Shown here: positions 6,490-13,305 of the stretch, in pieces
How positions within the stretch are numbered: the stretch's first letter is position 1
Layout of the letters: each line of letters starts with the position of its first letter
Virus record (IMG/VR): IMGVR_UViG_3300032282_001255
Coordinates: 1-22,702 of that record
Direction: 5' to 3' (one strand)
DNA length: 22,702 nucleotides
From: a virus
Notes under the pieces: generated by a model
The model's input: only the letters and a program-made list of their open reading frames with translations
Databases searched by the model: none
What the model was told of the DNA's origin: nothing
Translations under genes and position numbers: made by a program

Positions 6490-6518
6490 ATTCTAGCACG
6501 AAGGCGGGTGATTGTCAA
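6490..6518 (-). promoter_or_regulatory. Sigma70-type promoter P3
   Basis: TTGACA at 6518-6513, 17-bp spacer, TAGAAT at 6495-6490. The -35 is preceded by GGGGC, as in P5 and P10, and contains the TGA stop of the upstream gene (6517-6515). The -10 box ends 24 bases before ATG 6465. Confidence 0.85.
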
Positions 6519-6736
6519 GCCCCTGAAAGCGTGGCGTCAGAAGTAAATCTGACGCTGCCACCGAAATCCTCGGCGATGAGGTAGAAATCGTACTCGACGA
6601 TCGGGTCGGTGCTAGGATAGGCGCTGACATAAGCCTCCGCCTCAGCCCGAGTATCGAAAGTCGCGAGGGCGTCGGGAAGCTCGTCGGAACCGTAGAACGT
6701 ACCGTAAACTGTGAAGGCTTTTAGAAATGCTGTCAT
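6515..6736 (-). CDS. Small phage protein, 73 aa
   Basis: A 73-residue protein. It opens with strands (FTVYGTFYGSDELP), followed by an Ala-rich helix (TRAEAEAYVSAYPSTDP) and two further strands, an arrangement like that of the 58-residue protein at 5040-5216. ATG 6736 has AGGAG 7 bases upstream. Its stop codon lies inside the -35 box of P3. The function is unknown. Confidence 0.72.
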   Translation of the reverse strand: MTAFLKAFTVYGTFYGSDELPDALATFDTRAEAEAYVSAYPSTDPIVEYDFYLIAEDFGGSVRFTSDATLSGA

Positions 6737-6749
6737 TGTGAAGCTCCTG

Positions 6750-6809
6750 TTAGCGAAGGGAAACGTAAGGGATTTCGTAATCGTCGGTTGTGGGGGTCTC
6801 AGAATTCAT
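6750..6809 (-). CDS. Possible 19-aa microprotein
   Basis: A tiny frame (starts MNSETPTTDDYEIP) that begins in an ATGA overlap with the membrane peptide gene before it, with GAGGAG 8 bases upstream, and ends 13 bases before the next start codon. It has the ribosome site and coupling of a real gene and would otherwise leave a 70-base gap in a tightly packed operon. The peptide is acidic, Thr-rich and of unknown function. It could also be non-coding leader. Confidence 0.4.
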   Translation of the reverse strand: MNSETPTTDDYEIPYVSLR

Positions 6810-6925
6810 TTACCGAACTCCTCGACCATGCGCTTGGCGACGTAGGCGGAACCCATACGAACACCGACACAGAACGAAATGAACGCGACGACTACGATAA
6901 CGGCGGTGAAGGTGGCGTATTCCAT
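6806..6925 (-). CDS. One-helix membrane peptide, 39 aa
   Basis: A 39-residue peptide with one N-terminal membrane helix (about 5-24, ending CVGVRMG) and a basic/acidic tail (AKRMVEEFGK). ATG 6925 has AGGAG 9 bases upstream and lies 39 bases after the -10 box of promoter P4. It is the first gene of a short unit. The function is unknown. Confidence 0.65.
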   Translation of the reverse strand: MEYATFTAVIVVVAFISFCVGVRMGSAYVAKRMVEEFGK

Positions 6926-6964
6926 ATTGCGAAGCTCCTGCTCTGTCAACTCAACTTATACCCT

Positions 6965-6993
6965 ATCATACCGCGAATATTCGTAGTTGTCAA
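6965..6993 (-). promoter_or_regulatory. Sigma70-type promoter P4 with palindromic spacer
   Basis: TTGACA at 6993-6988, 17-bp spacer, TATGAT at 6970-6965. The spacer contains the perfect palindrome CGAATATTCG at 6974-6983, a possible operator. The promoter lies just after the hairpin at 7007-7033, so it restarts transcription for the genes at 6925 and below. Confidence 0.85.
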
Positions 6994-7006
6994 GGCCCCC
7001 AAACAG

Positions 7007-7033
7007 AAATACCGCCCTTTTGGAGCGGTATTT
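7007..7033 (-). terminator. Intrinsic terminator hairpin
   Basis: A 9-bp perfect stem (AAATACCGC paired with GCGGTATTT, 7025-7033 with 7007-7015) closes a 9-base loop. On the minus strand it is followed by the T-rich CTGTTT. It lies 15 bases after the stop of the gene at 7048-7323 and just before promoter P4. The U-run is imperfect; the opposite strand also has T residues beside the stem, but no gene points that way. Confidence 0.65.
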
Positions 7034-7047
7034 TTGTAATTTTCTTG

Positions 7048-7323
7048 TTACAGACGTAACAGTTTTCTAACGGTACGTAACTCGTTTGTGGCGGTTCGTA
7101 AATCGAAATCGACATGATTTTGGTGGAACTTTACTTTACCCTCGATTTTATTTATTACGGCCATTACTTGGAATTTGGTAGTAAAATCAGCGGCTTGAAG
7201 TAAACGCTTGGCTTCGATTAAATCTAAACTATACTCGACCCATTTTATAGTAGGGTTGAACTTAGCCGCGCCGCCTTTATACTTTTTGGCTGGGGTATTA
7301 TACTTGAGAAATAGCTTTGACAT
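7048..7323 (-). CDS. Basic phage protein in its own transcription unit
   Basis: A 91-residue basic protein. The N-terminus is Lys-rich (LFLKYNTPAKKYKGGAAKF); the rest is mainly helical and ends RTVRKLLRL. ATG 7323 has TAGGAG 9 bases upstream. Promoter P5 sits immediately before it and a terminator-like hairpin immediately after, so the gene appears to be a monocistronic unit among operons. The high charge would suit nucleic-acid binding, but no motif proves it and no family is recognised. Confidence 0.75.
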   Translation of the reverse strand: MSKLFLKYNTPAKKYKGGAAKFNPTIKWVEYSLDLIEAKRLLQAADFTTKFQVMAVINKIEGKVKFHQNHVDFDLRTATNELRTVRKLLRL

Positions 7324-7349
7324 TTTAGCGTTCTCCTAGCTTACCCCTT

Positions 7350-7378
7350 ATTCTAGCTCGGCTAGGGCTAATTGTCAA
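7350..7378 (-). promoter_or_regulatory. Sigma70-type promoter P5 with inverted repeat
   Basis: TTGACA at 7378-7373, 17-bp spacer, TAGAAT at 7355-7350. The -35 box includes the TGA stop of the upstream gene (7377-7375) and is preceded by GGGGC. An inverted repeat, CTAGC-tcg-GCTAG (7353-7365), runs from the spacer into the -10 box and could bind a repressor. The -10 box ends 26 bases before ATG 7323. Confidence 0.85.
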
Positions 7379-7752
7379 GCCCCTTTTTCTTGCTTGACCG
7401 TTGCTTTATCTTCGTGGGTGAACTCGAACCGTAGCCCAAACGCCTTGATAACATGCTCGTGCGCCATGACGCGCAGTTCTTCAATGCTAGTCGTCTGCCC
7501 TAGGAACTTGTTGTTGTTCTTGAACCAACCATAATACAGACCGTCTTCCTTGATGATGTTGACAGGAATGAAGGCTTTATCAGCGTCATCGAAATCGAGC
7601 ATGTCGTCCGACGAAATAGATCCAACAACTTCCGGACCGTCTGGATTGATGTTAAAATATTTGCGCATGAGGAATCGTGCTACGAAAATTCCAGCCATCC
7701 AACTGGATGCTACGAGTACGATGTTGGCGAAATAGACTACGGGGTGATCCAT
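7375..7752 (-). CDS. N-terminally membrane-anchored phage protein
   Basis: A 125-residue protein. It has one membrane helix at about 5-28 followed by the basic boundary FLMRKYF, so by the positive-inside rule the C-terminal 95 residues should be cytoplasmic. The soluble part is acidic first (SSDDMLDFDDADKAF), then has a strand-turn-strand (LYYGWFKNNNKFLGQT) and a helix (IEELRVMAHEHVIKAF). ATG 7752 has AAGGA upstream. It lies directly downstream of the glycosyltransferase gene in the same operon. The function is unknown. Confidence 0.75.
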   Translation of the reverse strand: MDHPVVYFANIVLVASSWMAGIFVARFLMRKYFNINPDGPEVVGSISSDDMLDFDDADKAFIPVNIIKEDGLYYGWFKNNNKFLGQTTSIEELRVMAHEHVIKAFGLRFEFTHEDKATVKQEKGA

Positions 7753-7761
7753 GTGATTTCC

Positions 7762-8598
7762 TTATGCGAAGAACGAGTCGAGATTGCTAGTGAACTGGGA
7801 ACTCTCGTATGCCTTTTTCCACTGGATACGGACTTCCTTGCGATTTTCCATTCCCATCTTACCCCATGCACCTTCCTTCTCAACCACATCAACGAACTGC
7901 GGGAAATATCTCTGCAACTCATACGCAGCTTGCTCTTGGAGTTCCTGGTTGCGGAACGTGGAGTTACCACCAGCGGAGTTGTGATTGTAGTTGAAAAAGT
8001 ATTTATAGATGATGGCGTTCTTGAATCCCTTCGTCAGCATTGACAATGTGATCCAGTAGTCCTCATAGAGCTTGATGCTCTTGTTCTGCTGATACATCCC
8101 GTCGAAGCGAATCCCTTCGCGCTCCATCCAGTCGGTGCGAAGCCCATATGTCGCATAAGCGCGACCCACTTCCTTGATGTCCTCCTCCACGTGATTGTTT
8201 CCACCGCGAGCAGAAAAGCCGACTTGCATATACTCGTCGAGCATACTGTCGACCAAAGCATACATCCTCATCCATTCTGCTTCCTCCATCCCGTTGAACT
8301 GCTTGAGTTCTTCGTTACGCCAGCCAAACGTAGCAAGATCATCAATGAACCAGACTTTTCCTTTACCTACTTCAGGGCTATCAATGCAGCGCTGCCTAAT
8401 ATCAGCAATGCCATCGATATCAATGGGATTAGGAATAATACGGATGCTGTCAGCAATATGAGAGCGAAGCTCGGAAACCCTATCCTCTCGCGTGAAAACA
8501 TAGACGTTCTCGTGGAGCGCCTTGGGAATTTGAAAAACGGCACGTTGGCTATCCTCGCGCATGAAGGTTGTGATGATAATCTTAAGGGGTGAAGTCAT
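7762..8598 (-). CDS. TAGT-like GT-A glycosyltransferase
   Basis: A 278-residue protein with a GT-A look. It begins with a strand (LKIIITTFMRED) and has GIADIRQRCID at 63-73, KVWFIDDLATF at 81-91 with the acidic pair D86-D87 in the place of the metal-binding DxD, SARGGNN at 129-135, and an EDYWITLSMLTKGF segment at 179-192. This order matches the TET-associated glycosyltransferase (TAGT) family of phages as I know it, whose members can modify hydroxymethylated pyrimidines in DNA. Three genes upstream lies a TET/JBP oxygenase, which supports the reading. ATG 8598 has AAGGA 7 bases before it and overlaps the HAD gene by 17 bases. Donor and acceptor are not visible; another glycan or protein target is possible. 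Confidence 0.72.
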   Translation of the reverse strand: MTSPLKIIITTFMREDSQRAVFQIPKALHENVYVFTREDRVSELRSHIADSIRIIPNPIDIDGIADIRQRCIDSPEVGKGKVWFIDDLATFGWRNEELKQFNGMEEAEWMRMYALVDSMLDEYMQVGFSARGGNNHVEEDIKEVGRAYATYGLRTDWMEREGIRFDGMYQQNKSIKLYEDYWITLSMLTKGFKNAIIYKYFFNYNHNSAGGNSTFRNQELQEQAAYELQRYFPQFVDVVEKEGAWGKMGMENRKEVRIQWKKAYESSQFTSNLDSFFA

Positions 8599-8974
8599 TT
8601 TGGAATCCTTCGAGTGTCATGGCTTTATCGTCGATATACCACATGCCATATGGCTTACCGAACACGAGTTGGTCGAATGGAATTTTGTTGCGGTCAAGCC
8701 AATCTACGGTGATTTGACCGAGCTTGTTGACGCATGTCTCAATATCATTTAGCTGAGAGCGCATATGCCGCGCAGTTAGAATGGTGATATACCATCCGTT
8801 CTTATGACACTCGCGCAGCTTTTCTACGATTGGAGTGTTTGGCATAGTGGAAGCATAGCGAGTGCGTGAATCCCCGATAGATACGTCAGCGAAACTGAGC
8901 GTATCATCGAGGTCGAACACTAGGCTTTTATCAAACAAATCTGCTGTCTGCGGACGCCTTACGATACAGTGCAT
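8582..8974 (-). CDS. HAD-superfamily phosphatase
   Basis: A 130-residue HAD hydrolase with all four motifs: DLDDT at 21-25 (nucleophile D21, acid/base D23), T67 in ILTARH, K107 in GKPYG, and IDDKA at 114-118. No cap domain is present, so it is a compact, capless enzyme of the type found in sugar- or polyol-phosphate pathways of capsule loci. Here it follows a nucleotidyltransferase-kinase gene. ATG 8974 has AGGAAG 6 bases upstream, which fixes a 44-base overlap with the previous gene. Promoter P6, inside that gene, ends 41 bases upstream. It may dephosphorylate an intermediate of the same pathway. Confidence 0.85.
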   Translation of the reverse strand: MHCIVRRPQTADLFDKSLVFDLDDTLSFADVSIGDSRTRYASTMPNTPIVEKLRECHKNGWYITILTARHMRSQLNDIETCVNKLGQITVDWLDRNKIPFDQLVFGKPYGMWYIDDKAMTLEGFQNDFTP

Positions 8975-10526
8975 AGAAAACTTCCTGATTGGTCTTGTTA
9001 TGTGAATGAAGTGGTATCATACTCAAAAACAGAGACGCTGTCAAGAACAAAGTTAGACGCCAAACTTTATCACCATATTTGGCTATAAACGCAGTCTTGT
9101 AAGCTTCACGCGCAGCTTCTTTGCCAGCATCAAAGATGATGATATCTTCGCCTTTCTTGACATACAGCTCGGCGTCGATATAGTCGTAGGGATAATAGGC
9201 GGAGTGTGTAAGTTTGGCTAGGTCGTACAGAATGTTGCCATACGCATCACCACGAGGGTCGATGAGCTTTATCTGCTTGCTGCCAGGATGATAGAAAATA
9301 TTCGAGAAACAGAAATCGCCATGCGACAATGAGTCAGACCAATGAACAAGAGCTTCTTCATCTTCCTTCATTTCATCGAACTTGCGCAGAAACTCACGCG
9401 CATGGTCGAGGTCAAACTCAGGGTTCTCTTCCTCAATCATAGAGAATCGTTCCCAGTTCTTTTCAGACATCTTATTGAAGAACTGTGAATAAACACCTGG
9501 CTTATAGTAGAACCTGAACTTATCCAAGATATCAAACAGCTTAGTGTAGATTTCCGTCCAGAAGATTGGGTCAGACTCGATATACAGATAAAGCTCACGC
9601 AGCGTGGGACTATCAATACGCTCCATCGTGTATGTAGGACGTCCGCTTTCTACGCTACCATATGGTTTCTTTTCAAGGATACGCGGAGTCAGCAACTTGA
9701 TAGGAGTCGGAAGATTTTCATACCAGTTCATCTCAGCATGAATCTTAGCTGGTTGCATGATAGAAGACTTGGTGATAGTCGTTCCCTTATCAGTAGCATG
9801 AACCTGATTGAACTCGCGTGAGTTCTTAATGCCTCGATTTTCAAGATACTCTTGCAACGTACCAAAGTCTTTGATACTGATTTCCTTAATCTGAATCTCT
9901 TCCTTTGTCGTATAACGTGTCATGGCATACGAAATCTGAATCTCACCATCGCGCACGCGAGCGCTGTAGATTGATTCATGCAACGACTCACGCAAGAGCG
10001 CACCATTTGCAAAATAGTAAACTCCGCTCACGGCAAGATTCGTTGGAGGCTTTTCCTCAGGCTTATCATGAAACGCTCTGATACGATTATCATCTATTTC
10101 AGCCATGCACCAGCGATTCCAGTCAGGAACTTTCTGTACGCTAATCCAAGATACAGAACCATTCGCGAACCACATATCAGGAACTGTCTTGACGATGATA
10201 TCACTCAACAGAACAAGAACTGGCTCGTTGATAGTTTCAGGAACACCACAGTAGATAGATACGGCAGGACCACCATTTCCAATATGAACATAGTCTTCGA
10301 AACGTATCCTATCATCGTCAGGAAAATACATCTTCACAATTTCAATGATGCGATGACCCTGATGACCCGTAACGATTGTGACGATACGAGCACCAGCTTC
10401 AAGCGCGAAACGGATGTTATGAACGATGATAGGAATTTCTTGATACGGCAGGACGCACTTAGGATAGTTCTTACCGAGTTCGTTGAAACGAACGCCGAGT
10501 CCTGCCGCAGGAATCACACAATGCAT
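8931..10526 (-). CDS. Nucleotidyltransferase-kinase fusion (LicC/APH-like)
   Basis: A 531-residue two-domain protein. Residues 1-235 form a sugar-phosphate nucleotidyltransferase domain: AAGLGVRF at 7-14, PK at 22-23, and a metal-site-like LLSD at 106-109. After a linker, residues about 260-500 form an aminoglycoside/choline-kinase-type domain with HGDFCFSN at 402-409 (catalytic D404, N409) and LIDPRG at 421-426 in place of the metal-binding IDxE. One protein could thus phosphorylate a small alcohol, amine or sugar and activate a phosphate with CTP, GTP or UTP. Similar sets occur in bacterial capsule loci. AAGGAG sits 7 bases before ATG 10526. The true substrate is unknown. Confidence 0.82.
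   Translation of the reverse strand: MHCVIPAAGLGVRFNELGKNYPKCVLPYQEIPIIVHNIRFALEAGARIVTIVTGHQGHRIIEIVKMYFPDDDRIRFEDYVHIGNGGPAVSIYCGVPETINEPVLVLLSDIIVKTVPDMWFANGSVSWISVQKVPDWNRWCMAEIDDNRIRAFHDKPEEKPPTNLAVSGVYYFANGALLRESLHESIYSARVRDGEIQISYAMTRYTTKEEIQIKEISIKDFGTLQEYLENRGIKNSREFNQVHATDKGTTITKSSIMQPAKIHAEMNWYENLPTPIKLLTPRILEKKPYGSVESGRPTYTMERIDSPTLRELYLYIESDPIFWTEIYTKLFDILDKFRFYYKPGVYSQFFNKMSEKNWERFSMIEEENPEFDLDHAREFLRKFDEMKEDEEALVHWSDSLSHGDFCFSNIFYHPGSKQIKLIDPRGDAYGNILYDLAKLTHSAYYPYDYIDAELYVKKGEDIIIFDAGKEAAREAYKTAFIAKYGDKVWRLTLFLTASLFLSMIPLHSHNKTNQEVFYALYRKASADSRFV
9016..9044 (-). promoter_or_regulatory. Sigma70-type promoter P6
   Basis: TTGACA at 9044-9039, 17-bp spacer, TATGAT at 9021-9016. 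It lies inside the 3' end of the nucleotidyltransferase-kinase gene, and its -10 box ends 41 bases before the HAD start. It would give the HAD, glycosyltransferase and membrane-anchored genes separate expression. Confidence 0.82.
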
Positions 10527-10540
10527 ATTATATCTCCTTC

Positions 10541-11926
10541 TTAGAAAGTTTGCTCGAGACCCATCTTATTTAGAACCTCGTTCGCCTCTGCTAAGAATCC
10601 ATTATGACCAAGATAATTCGCCCACTCTTCTGTATCCCACATGCTAGGGGATACGCCGTTCCAACTTTCGTGCCACAACGGATGCTCTTTGTTATCGCGA
10701 CGCATATACACGAACTCGCGACGACATTCTTCATACTTACGCGAACCACAGCTGAGCATCGACTCACGGAAATACATAACCACGCTCATACGCTCGAAAC
10801 CTTCTTCGTAGTCGAACGCAGGTGAATTGCTGTGAATGCGATGAGCATTCATCATAATCAAGTCTCCAGCACGAATATCAGCAGCAACCCTAAACTCGGG
10901 AAAACATAGATAGAATCCCTGATATTGCTTACCATTATCAAGAACAAGCAGATTACTAAAGCCACGTGGATTATTTGCCGTTTCATAGCTCTCACACAAA
11001 TCACCAACGTCTCTATGAGCAGCAGTACGGAAATCGCGATTGATAGTTAGAGTCGTATAGACTGTGTTACCGATACGCCAATCTTCACCGAGTTGCTCCA
11101 TAGCTGCCGCTTGACCAGCCCAACGATTAGGAACTTCACGCTTGAATACTTCATTAGCAGCTTCGAACAGAGCAATAGACGCTTCGTACTTATCCTTATG
11201 ATTCGCTTGCCATCCAGTCTCACGACAGAAAGGAATACGAGGATATCTATCCATGAAACCGCCAACACCTGAACGCACACCATTAGCATACGTTGTGTCA
11301 GAAATCATATCGAACAGAACATGATGAGCTGCTTGACGACGCTCGTTCGCATCCTTAGTAGAAACATCAGCATACCATTTGTCGAAGTCAAAGTCAAGAG
11401 TCTTATTGACAATCCAGATAGCGCCCGCACGAACGTCGCCTCTATCTTTGTTTCCACCAGCACCACGACCTTGCAGCGGAGTATCTGGCGTCTTATCGTA
11501 GATATCTTGTAACATATCTTGGTCGTCGATTGAACGAGGTGAACCTTGAGCAAGATATTGTAGAACTGCCTTTTCACGTTCAGTCACCCAACGACGAGAA
11601 CCTTCACCGTCAGGCAATTTCTGAAAAGCAGTATCGCGTTCAGCTCCAGCAGCTAGACCACGATTATCAGACATCATAGCACCACTACGCAAATGCGTGT
11701 AGGCTGCATCAGTCATTTCTTTAGGAAACACATTCTTGCGGAACTTGCATAGCAAATTCTTTTCGCTATGCTCTTCACCCATCAGAATCTGCAATGGCGT
11801 CAATGGTTCGTAGACGTCTGTGTCTTCAGTAAGAACTAGGTCATAACAATCATGGTCTAGAAATTTGCCTAGCGTATAATTGAGTTCGTTCAGCTGTGAA
11901 TGCTCGAGATAAATTTGCTTTACCAT
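10541..11926 (-). CDS. TET/JBP-family 2OG-Fe(II) dioxygenase
   Basis: A 461-residue protein whose residues about 285-395 match the Tet_JBP domain: TVYTTLTINRDFRTAAHRD with iron ligands H304 and D306, the GFSNLLVLDNG segment, GFYLCFPEFRVAADIRAGD, then MMNAHRIHSNSP with the distal ligand H365, and R379 (ERMSVVMYFRE) placed to bind 2-oxoglutarate. TET/JBP enzymes oxidise the methyl group of thymine or 5-methylcytosine in DNA; phage members take part in base hypermodification. The N-terminal 280 residues are not assigned and might hold a DNA-binding part. AAGGAG lies 5 bases before ATG 11926. It is flanked by a CST-I-like protein and the nucleotidyltransferase-kinase gene. Confidence 0.82.
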   Translation of the reverse strand: MVKQIYLEHSQLNELNYTLGKFLDHDCYDLVLTEDTDVYEPLTPLQILMGEEHSEKNLLCKFRKNVFPKEMTDAAYTHLRSGAMMSDNRGLAAGAERDTAFQKLPDGEGSRRWVTEREKAVLQYLAQGSPRSIDDQDMLQDIYDKTPDTPLQGRGAGGNKDRGDVRAGAIWIVNKTLDFDFDKWYADVSTKDANERRQAAHHVLFDMISDTTYANGVRSGVGGFMDRYPRIPFCRETGWQANHKDKYEASIALFEAANEVFKREVPNRWAGQAAAMEQLGEDWRIGNTVYTTLTINRDFRTAAHRDVGDLCESYETANNPRGFSNLLVLDNGKQYQGFYLCFPEFRVAADIRAGDLIMMNAHRIHSNSPAFDYEEGFERMSVVMYFRESMLSCGSRKYEECRREFVYMRRDNKEHPLWHESWNGVSPSMWDTEEWANYLGHNGFLAEANEVLNKMGLEQTF

Positions 11927-11955
11927 GATAACTCCTTCTTCTAAATTCTACAGGC

Positions 11956-12534
11956 CTATGTATGCTTTAGAAGATTCTCATAAGTGTTGATAAACACATT
12001 TTTACCATATACTGGATTAAGTGTCAAGTCATTTGGGAAAATAAAAATGAAATCTACCTCAGGATGCTGATTGACTAGCCACTGAACATAACGAATACGC
12101 CCAGGATTGTCATTCGCGCTCGCGCGAGTTTCCATACCGTAGTTATTTGAGCCATGATAGATATTGGACACAGACTTATTAGCATCGCTAATCATAAAGT
12201 CAAAGCCGATACAAATCAGCTGGTCGAAATCCATCTTGATTGCTTCGCGCATAGCATTGACGCCAGCATTACTACGCGGGCGTCCAGGATTACATGAAGC
12301 TGGTTCCCAGCGCTCATCGATCGGCGGAAAGATAACACGTTTCGAAGGAAAATCAGAACCTTCGATTTCTGTCATGATACCATCGTCAATAGCAACAAGA
12401 TAATCAGGAATAGAGTGATCAGGAAAATCTCGATAGAGCGCATTGCATCCAAAGATAGTCCCGTAAGGTTTCAGCCTCGTGAGGTCAAACGACTTACGAG
12501 ACGTACCATTGCCGATGATAAACCCTGTATTCAT
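11956..12534 (-). CDS. CST-I/DUF115-like putative glycosyltransferase
   Basis: A 192-residue Rossmann-like protein. It begins with IIGNGTSRKSFDLTRLK (residues 6-22) and GCNALYRDF (29-37), as in the GNGPS...L...RCN opening of GT42 sialyltransferases and the DUF115/MptE-like group. Later it has SNAGVNAMREAI and LICIGFDFMI, matching the middle of that fold, and an NIYHGSNNYG segment. Such proteins are common in phages, where they are usually unannotated. It may transfer a sugar or bind a nucleotide; the catalytic residues are not proven. Start in an ATGA overlap (ATG 12534). As a direct neighbour of the TET gene it could be part of the modification locus. Confidence 0.6.
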   Translation of the reverse strand: MNTGFIIGNGTSRKSFDLTRLKPYGTIFGCNALYRDFPDHSIPDYLVAIDDGIMTEIEGSDFPSKRVIFPPIDERWEPASCNPGRPRSNAGVNAMREAIKMDFDQLICIGFDFMISDANKSVSNIYHGSNNYGMETRASANDNPGRIRYVQWLVNQHPEVDFIFIFPNDLTLNPVYGKNVFINTYENLLKHT

Positions 12535-12998
12535 TTCTTCGCCTTTGCCGCCTTAGTTGTCTTCTCTTCCACCCAATGACCAGCAAGATTAGGGAAAGCT
12601 TCCCTAACTGCTTCCATACTAATCTTAAGCTGCTTGTTCTTCATGCGTAGAATCATCTTAGCATCACGCGGATCTACTGACTCAAGCACCTGAATGAAAA
12701 GCTGCTCGCGCTTGAGCGTTTTTACTGTGCGACCTTCATCGGTGTCTACGAAATAGATTAGCTTCTTGCATTCAGAATAGAACTTTTCTTCCTGATCAGC
12801 TGCTTCGAACAGAGGAGTATACGGAGGATCGGTTTCGGGAAGCAACCACTTGCATCCAGGGTCCATACCATAACCGAGCACAATCTTTAGTGCATACGAA
12901 GAATGCAGATTGAGAAAGTCAACCTGTCGTTCTACAGTCGTCTGAGCCTCAATCTTTTCGATAATTGTTGCCATACATTTTCTTGAATCAAGCGCCAT
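12531..12998 (-). CDS. Conserved T4-like phage protein (DUF6433-like)
   Basis: A 155-residue protein of a family I recognise from T4-like phages of aquatic bacteria, probably DUF6433. Its core, from GMDPGCKWLLPETDPPY through KLIYFVDTD to KMILRMKNKQL, is well preserved, and the tail is Lys/Ala-rich. The function is unknown. ATG 12998 has GGAG 7 bases upstream; the downstream ATG 12974 (MATIIEKIE) is a possible shorter start with a weaker site. It overlaps the previous gene by 11 bases. Confidence 0.72.
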   Translation of the reverse strand: MALDSRKCMATIIEKIEAQTTVERQVDFLNLHSSYALKIVLGYGMDPGCKWLLPETDPPYTPLFEAADQEEKFYSECKKLIYFVDTDEGRTVKTLKREQLFIQVLESVDPRDAKMILRMKNKQLKISMEAVREAFPNLAGHWVEEKTTKAAKAKK

Positions 12999-13305
12999 CG
13001 TCAATCTCCATTTCTTGTGAATCGTAGTCGATATAGTTTATATATGAAAATTTCTTGTCGTCATCCCACTTCGCAAGATAATCATTGTCTTCGTTGAAAA
13101 TCTTGAGATACTCATCGCGACTGATTTCGTAGTGAGCAATGATAGGTGATGGTTCCAAGTGTTTCTGACTGAACTCATGGAACTCAAAATTATCCTGTTG
13201 CATAATGACTTCGTCGAGCGCGTGATCAATGTCGTCTTCTACTTCGATGACATAGCGCATACGATACTGCGAAAGCACTTCAACCATAACAAGTTTCTTA
13301 GTCAT
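12988..13305 (-). CDS. Hypothetical acidic phage protein, 105 aa
   Basis: A 105-residue acidic protein. Its first 50 residues (LVMVEVLSQYRMRYVIEVE, then DHALDEVIMQQDNFEFHEFSQ) resemble a small phage family of strand-strand-helix proteins of unknown function. The C-terminus is rich in Asp and Tyr. It starts in a TAATG overlap with the MazG gene. Confidence 0.72.
   Translation of the reverse strand: MTKKLVMVEVLSQYRMRYVIEVEDDIDHALDEVIMQQDNFEFHEFSQKHLEPSPIIAHYEISRDEYLKIFNEDNDYLAKWDDDKKFSYINYIDYDSQEMEIDDGA

Noticed and set aside
6921-6949. TTGACA with TATGGA 17 bp downstream, just after promoter P4.
   Set aside because: The -10 match is weak, and the would-be -10 covers the start codon and follows the ribosome site of the membrane peptide gene.
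8000-8007. TATAAATA on the minus strand, the T4 late-promoter core.
   Set aside because: It is within the glycosyltransferase coding sequence (codons for Ile-Tyr-Lys-Tyr), not followed by a late gene, and I saw no second copy.
9978-10544. A 188-codon open frame on the plus strand.
   Set aside because: It is antisense to the conserved nucleotidyltransferase domain and has no family features or ribosome site.
12022-12027. Another TTGACA on the minus strand.
   Set aside because: At 17 bp downstream the sequence is TAAAAA, a poor -10 box, and the site is in the middle of coding sequence with no start nearby.
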